A model generated the notes under the pieces. The model did not search any database. It worked only from the letters and a program-made list of their open reading frames with translations, and was not told where the DNA came from. From Nordella sp. HKS 07 (GTDB taxonomy: Bacteria > Pseudomonadota > Alphaproteobacteria > Rhizobiales > Aestuariivirgaceae): DNA of 64,000 bases. Positions 54,083 through 62,795 of this stretch are shown here, piece by piece. Position 1 is the stretch's first letter; each line of letters opens with the position of its first letter. A program made the position numbers and the translations under genes. The stretch is from positions 1,630,001-1,694,000 of the forward strand of contig NZ_CP049258.1 in the NCBI RefSeq assembly GCF_011046735.1, read 5' to 3'.

Positions 54083-56812
54083 CTACGACGCCAGAAGCCC
54101 TGCAAAAACGCCCTTCTTGGACATGAGCTGGTCATAATCGCCGTCCTCCACCGCGGTCCCCCGGTCGAGCACCACCACCCGGTCGAAAAGCCGCGCCAGA
54201 TTGGGATTGCTGAGCACCCAGACGACCGCCGGCTTGCGGCCGTCGCGCGCCGCCTCGCCCAGGACCGAGCGCACCAGCTGCTCCTGGGTGCGCTGCTCGA
54301 CCGAGGACAGCGCCTTGTTGAGGATGATGTAATCGCCCCGCTTGAGGAGCGCACGGGCGACATGCAGCTTCTGGCGCTGCACCGAGGTGAGGCGGCGGCC
54401 GCCGACACCGACATTGAATTCGAGCCCCACCCTGATAACGTCCCGGCTGACATCCAGGTCATCCAGCACCGAGCGGACAATGCCGCGGATGCGCTCGGCG
54501 CCGTCGGCATGGCGGTGGCCGACGCGGCCAAACAGCACGTTGTCGAGAATGCTGGCGGATTTGTTGTAGCTCTCGACATCGTAAGGCTCGATCGCCCCTT
54601 TCAGGCTGTCCGGCAGATTGTCGTGGAAGGCCGCGCGCGCCGCCACGATGCGATCCATCATCTCCTGATCGAGAAGACCGAAGCGATAACGCGGCTCGAC
54701 ATAGGAGAAAGCCAGTTTCATCATCCGGCTGCGGTCCGCCTCGGCGACCTGGGCGAAGGGCTTGTCCTGCAGCTTCTGCAGCAGCGCCTGATAATCGGGG
54801 ATCTCATCCGCCGTCATAAAGATCAGTTGCTGGAAGAACGGATGATCGGGCGGCAGGTCGCGGAACAATTCGACGGCGTTGCGCGCGATCTCGACGCCCA
54901 TGCGATAGAGCGCCTCATCCAGGCCCGACTGCGCCAGCACCGAGCGGAAATAGGCGTTGGACGCGAGATTGACATTGGACAGCTCGGGTCCCACCGGCGT
55001 GCCGAACAGGAGGTTTTCGCCGACCGTCGCCTCCGCATTGTAGAGTGCGGGATCGAAGGAGGTGACGAGGCTCGCCAGTCCTTCCTCCTCGAGGCGTGTC
55101 CGCAATGCCTTGCGCGCCGACACGATATGCTCGGGGATAGCGGGATGTAGCGTCTCGTCGACGGAGGCCCTGAGCCCCAGATCGAAGACGTCATCCGAGA
55201 AATGCACCGCGTCGAGCACCTGCTCGATGGCGGCGAGCAGATCATCCGGGCCTTTGGCGCCGATCGTCTCGTAGTCGATCCAGTCGCTGCGCAGGTCGTG
55301 ATCGGGGTTTCCGGCGCGCCCGGCTTCGTCCATCTCCCAGGCGCGTTGCTTCGCCAGATCACCTTCATAGGTGGCTTGGCGCATCGGAAAATGCTTCAGC
55401 ACATAGACCAGGTTCTCCAGAATGGTGCCCTGGAAGAGATGGGCGTCGGCTGCCGCATAGGCCGTGCGCCGCCCCGTCACGGCTTCGGGAAGCGCCTGGA
55501 GATCGGTGCCGTTGATGGCGACGCGGCCCTGCTCCGGCCATACGAGGCGCACCATGGCGTCGGCCAGTGCCTCGGTGCCGCCGCCCGCCGTACCGATGAC
55601 GGCGACATTCTCGCCGGGTCTTATGTCGAGCGTGATGTTCTCGAGGAGTCTCGCGCCGCTGTCGTCGCTGGCGGAGAAATTGGTGATGGAGATCGGCGTC
55701 GTGATCGGCGCCACCGGCTTGCCGTTCAGTTCCTGGACTTCCGCCTCGATCAACTGGTCGACCTGAAACTGCTCATAGACCTGGGCGTATTTGACCTGAA
55801 CGTCGAGACGCTGCTGATCCCAGTCGATCAGGTCCTTGATCGGGCTCGGCAGATCCTTGTAGGCCGAAATCACCGCGACGAGCTGACCGATATCGAGCTG
55901 GCCCCTCAGCGCCAGATAGCCGCCGATCGCGTAGAACAGGAAGGGCGTGACCTGGGCGAGGAAATTATTGAGGAACTTGACGAAGAATTTCCACTGGTAG
56001 AGATCATAGCGGATCTTGAAGATGCGGCCGAGGCGGTTCGCGATGTCGGCGCGCTCGTAGTTCGACGTGTCATGGACATGGATCGAGGAAATGCCGTCGA
56101 CGATCTCGCCGACGCGTCCGGCAAGCTGGCGCGCGGTGAGCTGGCGCTCCTTGCCGAGCTTGATGAGGCGGCGCCGCATTTTCGGGATGACGACGCCCTG
56201 GATGCCGACCATGAAGGCGGCGAGGAAGCCGAGCCAGAAATTCTGCAGGATGATGAAGAACAGCGCGGTCGCCGCCTGAAGACCGAGAAATGCCGGCTGC
56301 ACGAAAGCATCGCCGATGAAGCCGCCCAGCGGCTCGACCTCGTCCTTCACCATGGTCGCGACTTCGGAGGCCTTTACGCGCTTGAAGACATTCGGCGGGA
56401 AGCGCAGCACGCGGTCGACGAGTTGGAAACGCAGGCGGCGCAGCATGCGCTCGCCGAGCCGGCCTTTGAACGTGTTGATATAGAGCTTGAAGAGGCCGTT
56501 GATGATGACGAGGACGAGAAAACCGCCCGACAGCGCCATCAGCATTTGAAAGCGGTCGAGGCTGAATCCCTCGAAGAGGACGAAGGGCTTCGCCGTCGAT
56601 ATCCAGTCCGGCAGATCGATGACCAGGCGCAGGAAGGTCTGGTGCGCGTCTGGGGTGGCGAAGCCGTCGCCCTGGATCGGTCCGTTGACGATCTGCTTGG
56701 GCAGATCGAGCGACATGTAGTAGGTCGGCATCGACAGCAGGATGATGAACAGGATCCAAATCTGCTGCCGGCTCGTATGCCTCCAGATATATTTGGCGAG
56801 ATTCTTATCCAT
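54083..56812 (-). CDS. ABC-exporter-like protein with degenerate, enlarged nucleotide-binding region
   Basis: A 909-residue protein. Residues 1-345 look like an exporter membrane domain (helices near 15-35, 90-115, 178-210, 283-302). The region from 370 starts as an NBD, but Walker A is GTAGGGTE (407-414), lacking the lysine. The signature is LTSVQ (about 808), Walker B reads YIILNKAL without Asp-Glu, and the H-loop is LSNP. About 400 residues separate Walker A from the signature (about 100 is normal). In them the exporter motif that follows the Q-loop recurs three times: TILENLVY (463), TVGENLLFG (597), SILDNVLFG (755). ATP hydrolysis looks impossible. Confidence 0.85.
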   Translation of the reverse strand: MDKNLAKYIWRHTSRQQIWILFIILLSMPTYYMSLDLPKQIVNGPIQGDGFATPDAHQTFLRLVIDLPDWISTAKPFVLFEGFSLDRFQMLMALSGGFLVLVIINGLFKLYINTFKGRLGERMLRRLRFQLVDRVLRFPPNVFKRVKASEVATMVKDEVEPLGGFIGDAFVQPAFLGLQAATALFFIILQNFWLGFLAAFMVGIQGVVIPKMRRRLIKLGKERQLTARQLAGRVGEIVDGISSIHVHDTSNYERADIANRLGRIFKIRYDLYQWKFFVKFLNNFLAQVTPFLFYAIGGYLALRGQLDIGQLVAVISAYKDLPSPIKDLIDWDQQRLDVQVKYAQVYEQFQVDQLIEAEVQELNGKPVAPITTPISITNFSASDDSGARLLENITLDIRPGENVAVIGTAGGGTEALADAMVRLVWPEQGRVAINGTDLQALPEAVTGRRTAYAAADAHLFQGTILENLVYVLKHFPMRQATYEGDLAKQRAWEMDEAGRAGNPDHDLRSDWIDYETIGAKGPDDLLAAIEQVLDAVHFSDDVFDLGLRASVDETLHPAIPEHIVSARKALRTRLEEEGLASLVTSFDPALYNAEATVGENLLFGTPVGPELSNVNLASNAYFRSVLAQSGLDEALYRMGVEIARNAVELFRDLPPDHPFFQQLIFMTADEIPDYQALLQKLQDKPFAQVAEADRSRMMKLAFSYVEPRYRFGLLDQEMMDRIVAARAAFHDNLPDSLKGAIEPYDVESYNKSASILDNVLFGRVGHRHADGAERIRGIVRSVLDDLDVSRDVIRVGLEFNVGVGGRRLTSVQRQKLHVARALLKRGDYIILNKALSSVEQRTQEQLVRSVLGEAARDGRKPAVVWVLSNPNLARLFDRVVVLDRGTAVEDGDYDQLMSKKGVFAGLLAS

Positions 56813-56933
56813 GCGCGACGAAGCGCCCGGGGCGCCGAGGCAGATCGAATGATTCGCTAGAATTAAACATGACCACTCGCCTCAGCATACAAAATCACCT
56901 CTGCCGCGGATACTGGCATAAATTCCTTTTAAA

Positions 56934-58055
56934 TCAAGGTTCGGCCACATGCCGGCGCAGGATGCGCGCGGTTTCGGCGGCGCCGTCGAGATTGAGCACC
57001 ACGGCACTTCGCTGCGGCATCGTCGCGATCGTCCGGCTCAGGCTTTCGGGCGTGAGCATGTCTTCACGCAGCATCGCCGCGAGTTCCAGCGCCTCGAGGC
57101 GCCTGGCCCGGTCGGTCTGCTCGGTCTCGCCGCCCGCCGCGAAAGGAATGAGGATAGCCGGACACTGCGCCCGGAGAATATCGCAGACCGTGTTGTAGCC
57201 GGCCTGCGAGATCGACAGGCTGGCACGCGCCAGCAGGCCCGGAAAGTCGCTGCGGAAGGTTTCGAGCGCGACGCCGCGCGGGAGGCGTGCCGTAAGCTCC
57301 TGTTTCTCCGCCGCGGGGAAGTTGGGCCCGGTGATGATGCACCAACTGGGCCATCGCCCGAGAAACTGAGGCGCCACCGCGATGGCCGTCTCGATGAGCT
57401 TGCGGCCAACCACGCCGCCTCCAGCCGAGACCACGACATCGAACCGGTCGGCCGATATCGCCGCCTCGCCGGCGACGAGCCCGGTATAGGCTATGCGCTC
57501 GGCAATCTCGCCAGCCTCGGGGAAAGTTTCATCGAGGCGCGCGAAGGCCGGATCGCCATGGACGAGAACGAGATCGAAGTAGTCACGCAACACGCCGAGC
57601 GTTTCCTCGGCGCGGCCGGCTTTGCGATTCTCCTGCAATATGTCGCGCACCGAGCTGGCGATGAGTGGCGGCCGCTTTGCCGCGCGCGCATGGCGAAGCA
57701 GCGGCAGCAATTCGAAGCGCATCTGGCGCCGGCCGAAGGGAAAGGCCTCGATGACCAGTGCATCGGGCCGGATCGCATCGAATTCCGCGATCAGGCGGTC
57801 GCGCCTCGCTGCCTTGAAGGCGTCATCGATTTCGTTGCCGTCGTCGTCGATGAGCGCGGAGAAAGACATGTCGCGCGCCCGGATAGGCGGCAGCTGGACA
57901 AGCCTGACCCCGGATGGCGGAAAGCCCGAGACAGGCGCCCCGCCGCTGAGCAGCGTCACATCGTCTCCGGCCCTGGCGAGGGCCGCCGATATACGGCTTA
58001 CCCGGGCCAGATGCCCGATGCCGAGCAGATGCTGCACATAGATGAGCACCTTCAT
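56934..58055 (-). CDS. GT28/MurG-like glycosyltransferase
   Basis: A 373-residue GT-B protein. VLIYVQHLLGIGHLARVSRISAALARAGDDVTLLSGG is the N-terminal domain start; VVVSAGGGVVGRKLIE and ISQAGYNTVCDILRAQCPAILIPFAAGGETEQTDRARRLE form the nucleotide-sugar site. The product is unknown. It is related to the protein encoded at 59298-60509 and overlaps the GT4 gene between them by 4 bp. Confidence 0.83.
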   Translation of the reverse strand: MKVLIYVQHLLGIGHLARVSRISAALARAGDDVTLLSGGAPVSGFPPSGVRLVQLPPIRARDMSFSALIDDDGNEIDDAFKAARRDRLIAEFDAIRPDALVIEAFPFGRRQMRFELLPLLRHARAAKRPPLIASSVRDILQENRKAGRAEETLGVLRDYFDLVLVHGDPAFARLDETFPEAGEIAERIAYTGLVAGEAAISADRFDVVVSAGGGVVGRKLIETAIAVAPQFLGRWPSWCIITGPNFPAAEKQELTARLPRGVALETFRSDFPGLLARASLSISQAGYNTVCDILRAQCPAILIPFAAGGETEQTDRARRLEALELAAMLREDMLTPESLSRTIATMPQRSAVVLNLDGAAETARILRRHVAEP

Positions 58056-59287
58056 GCGTGGCCCCGCGCCGCACGAAAGAGCTGGGTGAGTTCGCCAATG
58101 CTGTTGGTATGATCGAAATGCCCGCGCACCCGCGTCTCGGCGGCCGCGCCGAGCCGCCGGCGCAGCTGCGGATCGCCGATGGCCCGCGTCAGGGCGGCGC
58201 TGAGCGCCCGCGGGTCTTCAGGCGGGACGAGGAGCCCGTCGACACCGTCGCTCAGAAGCTCGGGTACGCCTGAGACCGTCGTTGATATGCAGGCAAGCCC
58301 TTGGCTCGACGCCTCGACCAGCACATTGGGCAGGCCGTCGCGGTCGCCGTCGCGGGCGATGCGGCAGGGCAGCACGAAGAGATCGCTTTGCCGGTACTGC
58401 GCCAGCACATCTTCCTGGGCGCGCGAACCGAGCCATTCCATGCGCGCCGCAAGGCCAAGCGCCTCGGCCTTGGCCTTGAGCTCGCTCAATTTTTCGCCGC
58501 CGCCGATATGGACGAAACGCCAGGCGAGATCCTTCGGCAGCAGCGCCAGGGCGTCGATGAGAATGTCATAGCCCTTCTTTTCGACCGCGCGGCCGACGCT
58601 GAGGAGAAGCACCGGATCCTTCGCATCCGTGCCGTCGCGCGCCGGACGCGCTCCGTCGAAGTGAGCGAAACGGGAAAGATCGAGGCCGTGATAACTCAGA
58701 TGGACGCGCGACGGATCGGGGCTCAGGCTTTGCAGTCTGTCGAAGCCGGCTTTCGTGCAGGTCACCACCCAGCGCGCCTGGCCGAGCTTGGCGCTGAGAT
58801 CCCAGTCGGGCGACGTCCAGATGTCCTTGGCATGCGCCGAGCAGCTCCAGCCGATATCGAGGATGAGGCTTGCATAGGCTGTGACCGAGCCCGGCGTGTG
58901 GATGAAATGCGCATGGAGCCAGTCGACGTCCCGGGGAAATTCGGCGGCGAGCACCAGCGCCTGGCCGAAGCGTCGCCAGCGGTTGCGCGTGAAGTCGCGC
59001 TTGAGATCGGCCAGGAAGGTCTGGCGCAAGCGTTTGTAATGCGCAAACCGGCGGGCCTTCCACCAGGAGCGGATGACGCGCCAAGGCTCGTCGTGGAGAT
59101 ATTCCGGCAGGTAGCGCACCGGCGCCTTGATCTCGTCATGGACCGGATGGCGCTTCTTGTCGGTGGGATGGCGCATCGAGACGAGATAAAGCTCATGGCC
59201 GGCGCGCTCCAGTCCGAGCAGCTCCTGCGCGATGAAGGTCTCCGACAGGCGCGGATAGCCCTTGAGGACGATGACGATCTTCGTCAT
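58052..59287 (-). CDS. Glycosyltransferase family 4
   Basis: A 411-residue GT4 protein: IVLKGYPRLSETFIAQELLGLERAGHEL at the N terminus. LLSVGRAVEKKGYDILIDAL and EKLSELKAKAEALGL begin the C-terminal domain; PNVLVEASSQGLACISTTVSGVPELLSDGVDGLLVPPED is the donor site with the EX7E motif replaced by E/S spacing. Typical of exopolysaccharide or lipid-linked glycan synthesis. Confidence 0.88.
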   Translation of the reverse strand: MTKIVIVLKGYPRLSETFIAQELLGLERAGHELYLVSMRHPTDKKRHPVHDEIKAPVRYLPEYLHDEPWRVIRSWWKARRFAHYKRLRQTFLADLKRDFTRNRWRRFGQALVLAAEFPRDVDWLHAHFIHTPGSVTAYASLILDIGWSCSAHAKDIWTSPDWDLSAKLGQARWVVTCTKAGFDRLQSLSPDPSRVHLSYHGLDLSRFAHFDGARPARDGTDAKDPVLLLSVGRAVEKKGYDILIDALALLPKDLAWRFVHIGGGEKLSELKAKAEALGLAARMEWLGSRAQEDVLAQYRQSDLFVLPCRIARDGDRDGLPNVLVEASSQGLACISTTVSGVPELLSDGVDGLLVPPEDPRALSAALTRAIGDPQLRRRLGAAAETRVRGHFDHTNSIGELTQLFRAARGHA

Positions 59288-59297
59288 GGAGGCGAAA

Positions 59298-60509
59298 TCA
59301 GTTGCTGCTTTCGACGACGGTAAGCCGCTTTTGCGAACCGGGTTCGAGCCACTCGCCGACCAGATCGGTGATCTTTTCGAGCCCGTCGAGCTTGAGCTTG
59401 GAGGTCACATGCGAGGGCGGCGCCCGGTCGGGCAGACGCTTGAGGGCTTGGGCCAGCCGTGCCGGGTCCTCGGCTTCCGCCGGTAACAGCATGTCGATCA
59501 CGCCGAGCTCGGCCGCTCGCTTGGCCCGGATCAGCTGCTCCTCGCGCGGCGTGACCCTGGGTACGATCAGGGCCGGCTTGTCGAAGGACAGGATCTCGCA
59601 GAACGTGTTGTAGCCGCCCATGCTGACGACGGCGCGCGCCCCGGCGATGAGATTTTCCATCCGGTTGTCGAACTCGATGATCTCGACATGCGGGATGGCG
59701 GAACCCTTCTTGACGAGCTTGCGCCGCTTGCGCGCCGGCATGAAGGGGCCGAGCACGATGAGGAGCTTGTGCGTGAGCGACGGGTCATGGTGATAGGCAT
59801 CGAAGATATTGTGAATGAGATCGGCTCCGTCGCCGCCCCCGCCCGTCGTCGCCAGGATGTAATTGCCCTCGACCTCGCGCATCGGCACATCGGCCAGGGA
59901 GATATAGCGCTGCAGGAAGCCCACATAGTGCATGCGCGAACGTACTGCCGGGGAAACATCGAAACCGGTCAGCGGATCGTAGAAATCCTCCGGCCCATAG
60001 ACCCAGATCGAATCGTAGAACATCCCGATCTTGCGCAGCACGTCGCGCTTCGCCCATTCCGCCTTGAGAAGATGCGGCGCGTCCATGACCTCGCGCAGGC
60101 CGAGCACCAGGGTGGTCCCGTGCGTCTTGAGATAGGAGAGCGTGTCCTCGAGCTCGCCGCGCAGGCCAAGAGGCTCCTTGTCGACGATGAAGAGGTCGGG
60201 CTGGAAGGATTCCGCCGTGTGCCGGATGATCGACTCGCGCATTTCCAGCGTTTCATGCAGATCGGTGTGCCGGTCGATCGACGTATAGTCGCCGTTGTGG
60301 AGCTTGATGATCGAGGGGATCTTCACAAAGTCGACGCGTACGCGGTAATCGAATGCGCCGGCGATGGTCGAGCCCGAGATGATGAGGACGCTCAAGCCGC
60401 GGTAGTTCTCGACGAGTGAATGTGCAATCGTTCGGCACCGTCTCAGATGTCCTAGCCCGAACGTATCGTGGCTGTACATGAGAATGCGCGCGTGTTCCAG
60501 CCGCCGCAT
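59298..60509 (-). CDS. GT28-like glycosyltransferase
   Basis: A 403-residue GT-B protein from the ATG at 60509 (AGGGGAC upstream; the open frame begins 27 codons earlier without an SD). RILMYSHDTFGLGHLRRCRTIAHSLV, ILATTGGGGDGADLIHNIFDAY and VVSMGGYNTFCEILSFDKPALIVPRVTPREEQLIRAKRA match the family. It is the first gene of the glycosyltransferase-ABC-cNMP-binding operon and resembles the GT28-like protein two genes downstream, so a duplication is likely. Confidence 0.83.
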   Translation of the reverse strand: MRRLEHARILMYSHDTFGLGHLRRCRTIAHSLVENYRGLSVLIISGSTIAGAFDYRVRVDFVKIPSIIKLHNGDYTSIDRHTDLHETLEMRESIIRHTAESFQPDLFIVDKEPLGLRGELEDTLSYLKTHGTTLVLGLREVMDAPHLLKAEWAKRDVLRKIGMFYDSIWVYGPEDFYDPLTGFDVSPAVRSRMHYVGFLQRYISLADVPMREVEGNYILATTGGGGDGADLIHNIFDAYHHDPSLTHKLLIVLGPFMPARKRRKLVKKGSAIPHVEIIEFDNRMENLIAGARAVVSMGGYNTFCEILSFDKPALIVPRVTPREEQLIRAKRAAELGVIDMLLPAEAEDPARLAQALKRLPDRAPPSHVTSKLKLDGLEKITDLVGEWLEPGSQKRLTVVESSN

Positions 60510-60616
60510 CTTCAGTCCCCTCTCGCTACACCAACTACGCTGGCCCCGAAACGGCGGACTATGCCACAGCCCAGGGGCGCGGCCAAACACTCCTTCTTAG
60601 CCGGTCGCCGTTTCAT

Positions 60617-61798
60617 CTATTTGTACGGATCGGCCGCATCACGCAGTCCGTCTCCGAGGAAATTGAAGGCCAGAATGACGATGATCACCGGCAGGACCGG
60701 CAGCATGAGCCAGGGATAGAGCGCCACCACATTGATGTTGGTGGCTTCCTGGAGCAGCACCCCCCAGCTGGTGATGGGGGGCCGCAAGCCAAGCCCGAGG
60801 AAGCTCAATGCCGTTTCGCCCAGAATCATGCCGGGAATGGATATGGTGGCCGAGGCGATCAAATGCGACATGAATCCGGGGACCAGATGCCGGCCGATGA
60901 TGCGGCTGCCCTTGGCGCCCATCAGCTGTGCCGCGAGGACGTAGTCTTCCTCGCGTAAAGCCAGCAATTTGGATCTCACCGCGCGTGCGAGCCCGGTCCA
61001 ATCGAGAAGCCCGAGGATGAAGGTGATGCCGAAATAGACGAGCAGTGGCGACCAGGTGACCGGCATAATCGCGGCCAGTGCCATCCATAGCGGGATGCTG
61101 GGCAGCGATTGCAGGACTTCGATGATACGCTGCGTAATCAGATCGACGACGCCGCCCTTATAGCCGGCGATACCGCCGATGACAATGCCGAGGATGAAGC
61201 TCACCGCCACGCCGAGAAGGCCGATGGTGAGCGAGATGCGCGCGCCATAGATGATGCGCGAAAGCATGTCGCGTCCGAGCCGGTCGGTGCCGAGCAGGAA
61301 GAATTCGCCGTCCTTGGCCGGGCAGACGAGATGGAGGTTGCTCTCGACCAGCCCCCAGAATTTGTAAGTATCGCCGCGGCAGAAGAAGCGCAGCCTCTGA
61401 GGGTCATCCTTGTTGTCGGTATATTCGCGCCTCAGATTGTCCATGTTGAGCCGCATCGTGCGGCCATAGACGAAGGGTCCGATGAACTCCCCGTTATGGA
61501 ACAGACGCACCCGCTGCGGCGGCGCGTAGATATTGTCCATATTGCGGGTGGCGAGATTATAGGGCGCCAGGAACTCCGCGATGATGATCATGCCGTAAAG
61601 GGCGGTGAGGATGATACCGGAGATCAGAGCGAGGCGGTGGCGCTTGAACTTCCACCACATCAGCCGCCATTGCGAGGCGAGGAAGACCTTCTTCTGCTGG
61701 TCGCTCATCGCCTCGCCATAGGCGGGATCGAAGGGCGCCTTGGAAACATAGTGCCGGAGCGGCTGGCCGGACGGCGGAAGCGGCGTCGCGTCGTTCAT
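60617..61798 (-). CDS. Oligopeptide-type ABC permease, DppC/OppC family, with large loop insertion
   Basis: A 393-residue inner-membrane permease. After the first helix (ALISGIILTALYGMIIIAEFLAPY) there is a periplasmic insertion of about 80 residues (roughly 85-165), then LLGTDRLGRDMLSRIIYGARISL, the usual continuation. EAA loop: LREEDYVLAAQLMGAKGSRIIGRHLVPGFMSHLI. The last residues NFLGDGLRDAADPYK are a family hallmark. It overlaps the DppB-type gene by 4 bp. Confidence 0.92.
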   Translation of the reverse strand: MNDATPLPPSGQPLRHYVSKAPFDPAYGEAMSDQQKKVFLASQWRLMWWKFKRHRLALISGIILTALYGMIIIAEFLAPYNLATRNMDNIYAPPQRVRLFHNGEFIGPFVYGRTMRLNMDNLRREYTDNKDDPQRLRFFCRGDTYKFWGLVESNLHLVCPAKDGEFFLLGTDRLGRDMLSRIIYGARISLTIGLLGVAVSFILGIVIGGIAGYKGGVVDLITQRIIEVLQSLPSIPLWMALAAIMPVTWSPLLVYFGITFILGLLDWTGLARAVRSKLLALREEDYVLAAQLMGAKGSRIIGRHLVPGFMSHLIASATISIPGMILGETALSFLGLGLRPPITSWGVLLQEATNINVVALYPWLMLPVLPVIIVILAFNFLGDGLRDAADPYK

Positions 61799-62793
61799 TT
61801 CGTGCTTCCACCCTGGAGCCGGATGCGCGGATCGAGCACGGCGAGCGCCAGATCCGAGATGAGAACGCCGATTACGGTGAGGAAGGCGAGGAACATCAGG
61901 AAGGAGCCGGCGAGATACATGTCCTGGCTCTTCAGCGCCCGGATCAGCAAGGGTCCGGTGGTTTCGAGCGACAGCACGATTGCGGTGATCTCGGCGCCCG
62001 AGATGATGGCCGGCAGGATCGAGCCGATATCGGCGATGAAGAAGTTGAGCGCCATACGCAACGGGTATTTGATCAGCGCCTTGAACGGATGCAGGCCCTT
62101 GGCGCGCGCCGTGACCACATACTGCTTCTGCAATTCATCGAGCAGATTGGCGCGCAGTCGCCGCACCATGCCGGCGGTGCCCGCCGTGCCGATGATGATC
62201 ACCGGAATCCACAGATGTTCCAGGATCGACTTGAACTTGGCCCAGCTCATCGGCTCCGACATGAATTGCGGGTCCATGAGATGGCCGATCGACGTACCGA
62301 ACCACACATTGGCCAGATACATGAAGACCAGCGCCATCATGAAGTTGGGCACCGCGATGCCGAGCAGCCCGAGGAAGGTCAGCCCGTAATCGCCCCAGCT
62401 ATATTGGTGCGTCGCCGAATAAATGCCGATCGGGAAGGCGATGAGCCAGGTGAACAGGATGGTGATGAAGGACACCATGATGGTGAGCCACATCCGGTCG
62501 CCCACCACATCGGTGACCGGCATCTGATATTCGAAGGAATAGCCGAAATCGCCGGTGAGCATGCCGCCGACCCAGTGGAAGTAGCGGATGATCGGCGGCT
62601 TGTCGAAGCCATACTCCTTGCGCAATGCCTCGATCTCCTCGGCATTGACGCTCTCGCCCTGGGCCTGGAGCTCGGCGACATAGCTCTCGAAGTAATCGCC
62701 GGGCGGCAATTCGATGATGGTGAAGACCAGCGCTGATATGATCGCCAGCGTCGGCACCATCATGAAGATGCGCCAGATAATGTAGCGCGCCAT
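61795..62793 (-). CDS. Oligopeptide-type ABC permease, DppB/OppB family
   Basis: A 332-residue permease. YIIWRIFMMVPTLAIISALVFTIIELPPGD is helix 1 and the family motif. A longer than usual periplasmic segment follows (about 31-85). EAA loop: LQKQYVVTARAKGLHPFKALIKYPLRMAL. It starts 2 bp after the binding-protein gene. Confidence 0.93.
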   Translation of the reverse strand: MARYIIWRIFMMVPTLAIISALVFTIIELPPGDYFESYVAELQAQGESVNAEEIEALRKEYGFDKPPIIRYFHWVGGMLTGDFGYSFEYQMPVTDVVGDRMWLTIMVSFITILFTWLIAFPIGIYSATHQYSWGDYGLTFLGLLGIAVPNFMMALVFMYLANVWFGTSIGHLMDPQFMSEPMSWAKFKSILEHLWIPVIIIGTAGTAGMVRRLRANLLDELQKQYVVTARAKGLHPFKALIKYPLRMALNFFIADIGSILPAIISGAEITAIVLSLETTGPLLIRALKSQDMYLAGSFLMFLAFLTVIGVLISDLALAVLDPRIRLQGGSTK

Positions 62794-62795
62794 CC

